64,000 bases of DNA from Rhynchosporium graminicola (Eukaryota > Ascomycota > Leotiomycetes > Helotiales > Ploettnerulaceae). A program made the position numbers and the translations under genes. Positions within the stretch are counted from its first letter, which is position 1. Each line of letters opens with the position of its first letter. The stretch spans positions 787,580 to 851,579 of the forward strand of contig FJUW01000013.1 of assembly GCA_900074885.1 (NCBI GenBank). Direction: 5' to 3'. Shown here piece by piece: positions 57,306 to 64,000 of this stretch. Below the pieces are notes generated by a model. The model saw only the letters and a program-made list of their open reading frames with translations. It searched no databases and was not told the DNA's origin.

Positions 57306-58617
57306 ATGGCACCCTCGCCCCTCCAGCAACGGCGAACTCATAATACACTTCTCTTTCAGAAGCTATTGAATCTCAGAGATAGCGCAAGTCCGTTCACATT
57401 GATCTTGGATACACTGGAGCAGAGCGGAGGACCAGCTGTGCGAGAGTTTGCTAGAAGAGCCAAGGTACGTATCAGACGGGGCTTCACTGTTGTTATAGTT
57501 ACATCATTTTGTCTGCTCACCATACCGCTGGCATTCGGCTTGATGTCTATATCCCACACCTTCTTCATTTCTTTGGGTAGAGCCTTTTTGAACCGAGATC
57601 TTATGCAATCTCGAACCACTTTTCTGACAGAAACACTAGATATCCAAAAATCAAATCATATTCATCTCTTTTTCAACTCTCCGGAAGAAGGTACCCTTTG
57701 AAGTCAGTTCGTTCATCACAGCTCGTGGAAAATCTCTTGGTTCACTCCGGAACGAGATCTTGTCCCATCTCCCAGCACCACCAACTGCTGCTCCAAACAC
57801 ATCTTCGTCTCTGTCAAGTAAGTATCCAAATATTGAAGCTACAGCCCCTCTGTACTGACTACAGACAGAATATCTTCTCATCATTGACACTCTCAACCCT
57901 CTCTCAAGCAGTCATCCACAACACCTTTCAAACTTTCTCTCATCACTCCTTCTTTCTCCGCAAATATCACTAATAGCAACATACCACACCGACGTCCCGC
58001 TTACGAATTCGCCTTCATCTTCATCATACGCTCCATCGCCCCTCACGACACTTATCTACCTGGCCACCGCCATCCTGACCGTCTCTTCCCTATCACAAAC
58101 CCTAGCTCGCAAACGCGCGCGTGATAAGAGTCATCAGGAGCCTTCTTTCGGGATCCAAGAAGGTAGAGAAGGTGTCATCATTGGCATGAAGCGAAGAGCA
58201 AAAGACGAACAGGGTTCGGTAATCAATATGGAGATCCGGCGACGCTCAGGTCGTGGAGTGACTGAGAACTTTGTCCTCCTACCACCAGTACTGCCGTCCA
58301 CAAATCTCCAAATCGCCAAGCCAGGAAAACTTTCCTCACTAAGTGAATTCATCCTTTTGGATGACCACCCACTCTACTCGTCTCCATCAACTGGCGGAGG
58401 GGATTCAGCTGCCGCTGGGAAAGAAGAAGAAATGAACACGACGTTCAATCTTGGCCTTACGGAAAAGCAGAAGAGAGATAGAGAGAATGTCGTTCTTCCA
58501 TACTTTGATGCACAGAGGGATGGAGGTGCGGCTGGACCGGGAGACGGAGGTAGGATTCTGTACGATATGGGAGCGGAGGATAGAGAAGATTTTGATGACG
58601 AGGAGGATGAAATCTGA
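57306..58617 (+). CDS. ELP5: Elongator complex subunit 5
   Basis: Exons 57306..57464, 57640..57817 and 57869..58617 encode 361 aa. Intron 1 is 175 nt, intron 2 is 51 nt; the second acceptor is CAGACAG, and only the downstream AG keeps phase. The order matches Elp5/Iki1: FTLILDTLEQSG at about 30-41, a NQIIFISFSTL strand, a SLGSLRNEI helix, YLLIIDTLNPL in exon 3, a conserved TLIYLATAILTVSSL, and the acid-rich C-terminus ILYDMGAEDREDFDDEEDEI typical of the family. Elp4-Elp5-Elp6 forms a RecA-like ring in Elongator, needed for wobble-uridine modification of tRNA (mcm5/ncm5U34). A minus-strand ORF covers part of this gene but lacks features. Confidence 0.9.
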
Positions 58618-59745
58618 TGTCCCATTCTCGATGCACAACATATCGAGACCAAATCAAAGATCATCATCGATGCAAGACTTGAACAAATTTCTGGAAGGTT
58701 ATTCTCATTGGCACTGGATGCACAAGCCAATCCGCAATCCCGGACAGGCCTCAACCTCATTTCGCTAAACCTCTCAAGCATTACATTCCGTGTCTCACAT
58801 CCTCAGCCACCTCCTTCCACTCGACTTGATTGATAAGTGCAAGTAAGGTCCTTCCCATCGCCCTGTCAGTAGACGCCGCATGGCCGAGCTGGCAGAGCGA
58901 CCGGCAGTGTCGGAGAGGGTACTATCGCCTCCCAAGTCTACAACACGCTGAGGGACAAGCAATGACGCTGAGTCACAAATTTGCATGCATGAGGCTATCC
59001 AAAATAAAGCAGGCTGTGTTGTGCTGCCTTATCTAAGGATGAAGAGTAATTAGAGACTTCGAGTTACCTCAACAAGAGGCGCCATCATAACGATAGTACG
59101 CTCGAACAGAGGAAGATAAAGACATTGACAAGCTGAGAGGAGATTTCCCCTGATTGCGCTTGGAAGGAAAAGCTGTCGAGCATTTCGAGCTTTTTCGCGA
59201 AATCTTTTGGTCAATTACTTATTACCTTTGCCTAAGGCAGCAAGCAGCAAGTTTCCTTTCAAAAAAAAATCTTTATATGTTTGCTCTTTGAACTTGAAAC
59301 CGTACAATTTTTACCGTTCCCAGGGGATGATGGTATTTTAACATGTCCAAGCTTCCGGGTAGACTTCACGGCAGCTTGAAGAGAGGCGGAAAGAGCTGTC
59401 TGTTTGCGGCCTCGCAGGACAAGACAAACCAGTCCTTCATTTGTACGGCGTGATGTTACACATAGGTGATACGCAGCATACATAGGTACTCATCCTATAG
59501 TTTCTATCTTGTGCATAGGCGCCTACCACAATAGAACATCCAATTCTGTAAGCCATAGTCATCTCATGCAAGCACTATCGTACCGCATAATCAACTCCCG
59601 ACTCCCGAGACATAGTTCGGCAACCCCGCACGTCAGCCCACCCTCTCGCGTCATCCCGAGTCCACACCTAACAGCTTCCCTCCCAAGCTCAAGCTCGCAT
59701 CCCTCCAAACCCAATCCATCATAACACTTTCGAAATCACATCACA
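58618..59745. other. Intergenic, no gene seen
   Basis: 3' flank of ELP5 and promoter of the dephospho-CoA kinase gene. A CATGGCCGAGCTGGCAGAGC stretch near 58879 resembles a tRNA D-arm but has no matching T-arm. Confidence 0.5.
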
Positions 59746-60564
59746 ATGCTCCTCCTCGGTCTAACCGGTTCAATCGCAACCGGCAAATCAACCGTTTCCT
59801 CCATCCTCTCCTCCCCACCCTACTCCCTACCCATAATCGACGCCGACATCCTCGCGCGCCGCGTCGTCGAGCCCGGCAGCGCAGGCTACGCGAAGATCGT
59901 CGCGCATTTCCAACCCACTACTCCCGATCTTTTACTTCCATTCCCAGACGATGCTTCATATGATAGGAGTAAAGGCGCGCCTTTGAACCGGCCTGCGCTG
60001 GGAAGGAGAGTGTTTGGTGATAGTGAGGAGCGGAGGAGGGATCGCGGGGTGCTGAATGGGATTGTACATCCTGCGGTGAGGATGGCGATGTATAAGGAGT
60101 TATTGTGGTGTTATGTGAGGGGTTGTTGGGCGGTGGTGTTGGATGTGCCGTTGTTGTTTGAGAGTGGTCTTGATGTTCTCTGTGGGACGGTCATGGTGGT
60201 TGCGGTTACAGATCCGGAGATCCAGATGAAGAGGTTGATGGAACGGGATACGCATTTGACGAGGGAGGATGCGGAGAATAGGGTTATGAGTCAGGGCGAT
60301 GTGAGGGAGAAGGCTAGGAGGTGTAAGGCAAGGGGTGATGGGAGGGGAGTGGTGGTTTGGAATGATAGAGGAAAGGAGGACTTGAGGGGAGAGATTGAAA
60401 GGGTTATGACGGAGGTCAGTAGAAGTAGTCCAAGGTGGTGGGCTTGGTTACTGGTATTGTGTCCACCAATGGCTGGGTTTGCTGGCTTGTGGAATTATTG
60501 GAGAGGTTTGGTTATAAATAAAAAGTGGAAGGAAGGAGAGTTACAGACCAAGTCAAAGCTTTGA
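59746..60564 (+). CDS. CAB5: Dephospho-CoA kinase
   Basis: Intronless, 272 aa. P-loop GLTGSIATGKST at 5-16, then IIDADILARRVV (substrate-binding DAD), the GIVHPAVR block, VVLDVPLLFESGL with the DVPLLFE signature, and MERD for the lid. A C-terminal hydrophobic stretch (WWAWLLVLCPPMAGFAGLWN, about 230-250) looks like a membrane anchor, as in other fungal Cab5 proteins that sit on mitochondria or lipid surfaces. It phosphorylates the 3'-OH of dephospho-CoA to give CoA, the last step of CoA biosynthesis. A short basic tail follows the anchor. The ATG lies in an ACAATG context, 142 bp downstream of a Pro/Ser-coding short ORF judged spurious. Confidence 0.93.
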   Translation: MLLLGLTGSIATGKSTVSSILSSPPYSLPIIDADILARRVVEPGSAGYAKIVAHFQPTTPDLLLPFPDDASYDRSKGAPLNRPALGRRVFGDSEERRRDRGVLNGIVHPAVRMAMYKELLWCYVRGCWAVVLDVPLLFESGLDVLCGTVMVVAVTDPEIQMKRLMERDTHLTREDAENRVMSQGDVREKARRCKARGDGRGVVVWNDRGKEDLRGEIERVMTEVSRSSPRWWAWLLVLCPPMAGFAGLWNYWRGLVINKKWKEGELQTKSKL

Positions 60565-60791
60565 GCCGGATCTTATCTTCAAATCATTTCCTCAAACTTG
60601 ATTAATTGCCCTATGATTTGATTTGAGCAGCTGGAGCGCTGGGCGGGCTATCTTACACCCATTTTCCAAGGATTGCAGAATCATAATATCTACAAAGAGC
60701 AAGTGCCATGATGTTACCCTGGTGTTACCTATCTCCTACCCTCCATTCCCATGTATATGCTCATCCATTTCACACTTGTGTCTCATCATCT

Positions 60792-61109
60792 TCACACAAC
60801 TTGCGCACGACACCAACCATGCCCACCTACACCCATCTCCCCTCCTTCGCCCTTCAGCCCATCCCTCACCAACAGCACATCAAAATCCCGATTCTTCGCA
60901 CCCTGACAACCATAACTCCCATAAACCACCACCTCATGCATCGGAAAACTGCTTGTATTACTCCCCGGATTACTAGGTTTCGTCCCCGAATACGCGAAAG
61001 CGAGACGGTTGTTACCATCAGCATCATGTATCACGGCTTTATTGTCGGCTCCAACGTATGAAGTACATCCTGTGCATTTAGCTGTAATTCTCCTGTGTGT
61101 GCGGTTGGT
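60792..61109 (-). pseudogene. Fragment of a CDH-type cytochrome domain
   Basis: The frame from 61109 to the stop at 60792 (105 codons) reads RITAKCTGCTSYVGAD, then GNNRLAFAYSG, a SSFPMHEVVVYGSYG block and GAKNRDF. This resembles the C-terminal part of the cellobiose-dehydrogenase-type cytochrome b domain (CDH-cyt/DOMON) of secreted fungal haem proteins, where the Cys pair and the final His are conserved. Immediately upstream is an in-frame TAA, and no earlier domain part is visible within 400 bp. It then runs into a Gly-rich, unrelated tail. Probably a relic; an intron joining it to a missed exon is the alternative (a CACACACAG acceptor precedes 61092). Confidence 0.45.
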
Positions 61110-62609
61110 TTAAGCCGAGGGCCGTGGGATGGTAGGGCATTCCAGGAAGCGTGTCGGAGGCTTCAGGATCTGTCCAGGTTCGGTCGAGAATGATCACTAG
61201 GTATAGTCCACAGCCTGATTTAGGGAGAGTAATTTGTCTTCGACTGCATCATGACTTGCCTGCTTCTCTAGAAGGGGACCTTATGGAAGGCGCGCTCAGC
61301 TTAAATCATGGAGCCATCACAAGTTTGGGATTTCCCTTATCCATATTCGATCTATGCTTGACCTCACTCCCAAGATTAAGATGAAAGTAACTAGACGAAA
61401 CTTGGTAAACCGACACCAAAAATTTCCTTTCGATAGTGAAATCGCATTTATCCTGTCTGATATGGTTGACAGAGGCTAAACAGAAGGTACCTTCTTCCTC
61501 TCTCCATAAGACATCCTTGGTCTCGAACAAAATCATGAACGAAATAGCCGGATGAAACGCCGAGAAACCTTGGCGTGTTTACTCGTCGTCCTGCTGATCC
61601 TGAATTGCTTGTACCGGCTGTTGATGGAGGCGTAATTGAACTGCCGGTGTTTATTTAGATTCGCATATTAAATGCTTGGCGGCATTGTAAGCGAGTTTTG
61701 GAAGCGACCGGGTATTATATTCGTTGCTCCAGGACTAATTTAGTCTTAGGAGCGCAAGGGGCCTCATATCTCCATGTGCTTTTCCCCAATATACAGTCGA
61801 CTGGACTGTGAAAACACCAGTTGTATCGTAACGGGACTTTTGAGCTTGTTAATTATATCACTGAGATATTGAACCAGGACTAAACTGAACTTTAGTACGA
61901 GAGACAGAATTTTTCTAGAAACGAGGAGCGACGAGGATGGGTATTCGAGGCCCAATATGCTTCGCAAAAAGCTTGAAATTCGAGGAATTTACATCTGTTA
62001 AGCAGACTGTTCTAATCTGACATTGAGTGTGAAGACATCGGAGAAATTTGTTTAATCATTCACTACAGCAAAAGATTCAAGAAATGCAAGGCAGCCTAGA
62101 GAGAAAGGGTTTCGTAAGATAGCGCTACTGCGCATTCGAGTTCGGAAGCCTGGTGATTCGATACAACCGAGTGTGTTTGAGCTGAAAATAGCAATGGGAA
62201 GGAGCCTCGCTTTGAGAAGAACGGAAAATAAGGGCTGGTGGTAAGAAACAGAGAAAGGCGCACAGGTTTACACGAAAATGGCAAATGACACTTTGCAAAC
62301 TCTGAATAACCTTGATAGATAAGCCGACTTTTCCCTCAATTTTTAGGGTATACATGACACCAGTGCCATTGCAGTGACCTGTCAGGTATTTGTCGGGTAG
62401 ACTGCGCTGCAGCACATATTTAACCTTCTGGTCACGATGCGCCTGAGACCACCTTGTCTTTCCACTCCGATTGTTTAGCAGGAATTTCCACTGGCTTTGA
62501 AACACGAGGTAGGACGATAGATACAGGTTGCATGCGGGCCACAATGTCATACGAGAGGAGTTATGACGATTTGATACTTCCAATGGGTATATTGACTCGA
62601 CGCATCCTT
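61110..62609. other. Intergenic, no gene seen
   Basis: 1.5 kb between the cytochrome relic and the homoserine kinase stop codon. ORFs are short and featureless. Confidence 0.45.
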
Positions 62610-63776
62610 TTAGCTGTAAGTGACCGTCGTTCCAGCCTCAGCAGGCTCGAGCAGCTTCCATTCGCACTTCATATCTTTCTTCGCGAACATATCCAGTATG
62701 ACCTTTGCAATTCCATCAAAGTTTTCCGTCGCTAACGCCAAAATCGTAGGTCCAGCACCCGATAAACAAATTCCACAGAGACCTGGATGCGACTTTGGCG
62801 TAACAGACTGCAAAATTTCTGGCAGGCCAGGAATCAGTTCCTTCCTGTACGGCTGGTGGACTTTATCTTGCATTGCGAGATAAATCTGCTCTGCATCCGG
62901 AGGACTCCTTCCTAAAGCCGATGGCAACAATGCTATCCGCTGGAGATTGAAGACAACATCGGCTCGAGAATACGACTCAGGTAAGACGCTCCGGGCTTTG
63001 GCTGTTGCGACTTCGAATTGGGGAATGATTGCGATAGCTTTGATTTCCTTCGCCCAGGGAAATTTCATATAATGTCCAATACCAATTGGGGGCGCGGGAG
63101 GTGTAAAACCAGTATCGACTCCACCGGCTGGTTCAGGCAGGACTTCGCTGAGAGGAATTTCTTTGCGCGAGGTATCCTCTGGGCTTAGATCGTTCAGGTA
63201 TGTACCCACAAATCCGCCGTAGAGGGCTGCTGCTACATTATCTGGATGGCGCTCTAAATTACTGATTAGCAAGAAGTTCTTACGAGGAATGAATGGAATG
63301 AGGAGGTATACCAATCATCAAGCAATAATCCAGCATCCGCGCTTTCGACATGCCCAATTTCCCAACTTCATTCCCCAGAATCACACCAGCCACGACTGCA
63401 GCTCCTGAAGATCCCAGACCTCTACCCAGTGGAATTGGATTTATGATATGGACTTTGGTTTCGGAAGGGAAAGCTCGCTGGCCATTACATCTCAAGACGT
63501 AAAGCGCCGTGCGTGTGATGAGATTGCTGTCTGCGCTCAATGGAACTTCTTCAGCACCTTCGCCTTCGTAGGTGATTTTGCAATTGAGAGGAGCTTCGGA
63601 TTTTATGGAGGTGTCAATTGAGATTTGTATCTCCAGCCAGATGGAGAGCGCAAGGCCGATAACATCGAATCCAGGGCCGATATTCGCTGAGGAACAAGGT
63701 ACTTCTGCATATAGGTTAGCTGGAATTCCAAATGGATTGGAAGAATAGACATGGTGGTCATACTAATTGTGATCAT
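62610..63776 (-). CDS. THR1: Homoserine kinase
   Basis: Exons 63776..63764, 63704..63312 and 63253..62610 give 349 aa. Exon 1 is only 13 nt (Met-Ile-Thr-Ile plus one base); splicing rebuilds MITIKVPCSSANIGPGFDV, the correct N-terminus of GHMP kinases, which strongly supports it. The GHMP phosphate loop is PLGRGLGSSGAA at 96-107, and the C-terminal motif is CLSGAGPTILAL. It uses ATP to phosphorylate L-homoserine, giving O-phosphohomoserine for threonine synthesis. Cytosolic. Other amino-acid genes in the window (SER1, SER3, ornithine aminotransferase) are unlinked to it in transcription. No TGASTCA site is seen in the 224 bp available upstream. Confidence 0.95.
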
Positions 63777-64000
63777 CTTTGCTGAGTTTTGTGGATTTTG
63801 AAGTGATTCTGTTGATGTTATCGAATATGCAAGCAAGATTGAGGGGTTGTTTTCTGAATCTGAAAGGGTGCGTATAAAACTCCAGCGTCAGCCTCGTGTC
63901 TGTGCAGCTCCGATCGTCGGTGGGACAGCAGCGAATTGGCGTGGATACTAGCGTTAATTACTCGAGGCTGCGACCGCTCACTTCTTGCGAGAGGTGAAAT
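63777..64000. promoter_or_regulatory. Homoserine kinase promoter, truncated by window end
   Basis: 224 bp upstream of the homoserine kinase ATG; nothing specific recognised. Confidence 0.4.

Noticed and set aside
58374..58781. Long minus ORF across the ELP5 3' end
   Set aside because: It is the antisense shadow of the Glu/Asp-rich ELP5 coding sequence.
58876..58960. CATGGCCGAG... resembling a Leu/Ser tRNA 5' half
   Set aside because: No T-arm or closing acceptor stem within 90 nt; likely chance.
1..64000. Secondary-metabolite or toxin gene cluster, CRISPR or prophage
   Set aside because: No PKS/NRPS, terpene, P450 cluster, regular spaced repeats or viral genes seen; gene content is eukaryotic housekeeping plus relics.

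Overview
The window is nuclear DNA of a filamentous ascomycete (Pezizomycotina). Genes are monocistronic and lie on both strands. Most carry short introns of about 50-70 nt with GT(A/G)NGT-like donors and CTAAC/CTGAC branch sites. The protein set (Elongator Elp5, Cue5, Cyc2, S28 peptidase, ZIP transporter, a HET-domain relic, GH114, GT90) is typical of that group. A leotiomycete is my best guess, but nothing here proves the class. I found no rRNA, convincing tRNA, CRISPR array or bacterial-type operon. Exon joins were worked out by hand from reading frame, splice signals and family motifs.

Region 1 (1-24.5 kb) is gene-dense housekeeping DNA: GT90/CAP10 glycosyltransferase, vWA protein, membrane-anchored GH114, patatin-like protein with an altered nucleophile site, TLDc/OXR1 protein, ornithine aminotransferase, ZIP zinc transporter, phosphoserine aminotransferase (SER1), PI31-like proteasome regulator, Maf-type nucleotide pyrophosphatase and an RmlD/MAT2B-like reductase.

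Region 2 (24.5-33.9 kb) is a gene-poor, AT-richer block. It holds a 330-bp TA-flanked inverted-repeat element, a direct repeat pair, degenerate tandem repeats and a broken N-terminal piece of a CAP10-like gene. It looks like an island of decayed repeats.

Region 3 (33.9-42 kb) has Cyc2 and 3-phosphoglycerate dehydrogenase (SER3) sharing a divergent promoter, then choline-phosphate cytidylyltransferase and an enoyl-CoA hydratase/isomerase.

Region 4 (42-53.5 kb) is accessory: a C-terminal HET-protein remnant, an S28 serine peptidase, a small unknown two-exon gene, strong DNA hairpins and a secreted Cys/Thr-rich protein.

Region 5 (53.5-64 kb) returns to ordinary genes: FAR1-like DNA-binding protein, Cue5 ubiquitin-binding autophagy adaptor, Elp5, dephospho-CoA kinase, a relic of a CDH-type cytochrome domain and homoserine kinase (THR1).

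Amino-acid metabolism recurs: SER1, SER3, ornithine aminotransferase and homoserine kinase. Gcn4/Cpc1-type TGASTCA sites lie upstream of both serine-pathway genes. No secondary-metabolite cluster is visible. The most unusual items are the patatin with Gly in place of the catalytic Ser, the foldback/MITE structures whose arms differ mainly by transitions, and three gene relics (CAP10-like, HET, CDH-cytochrome).
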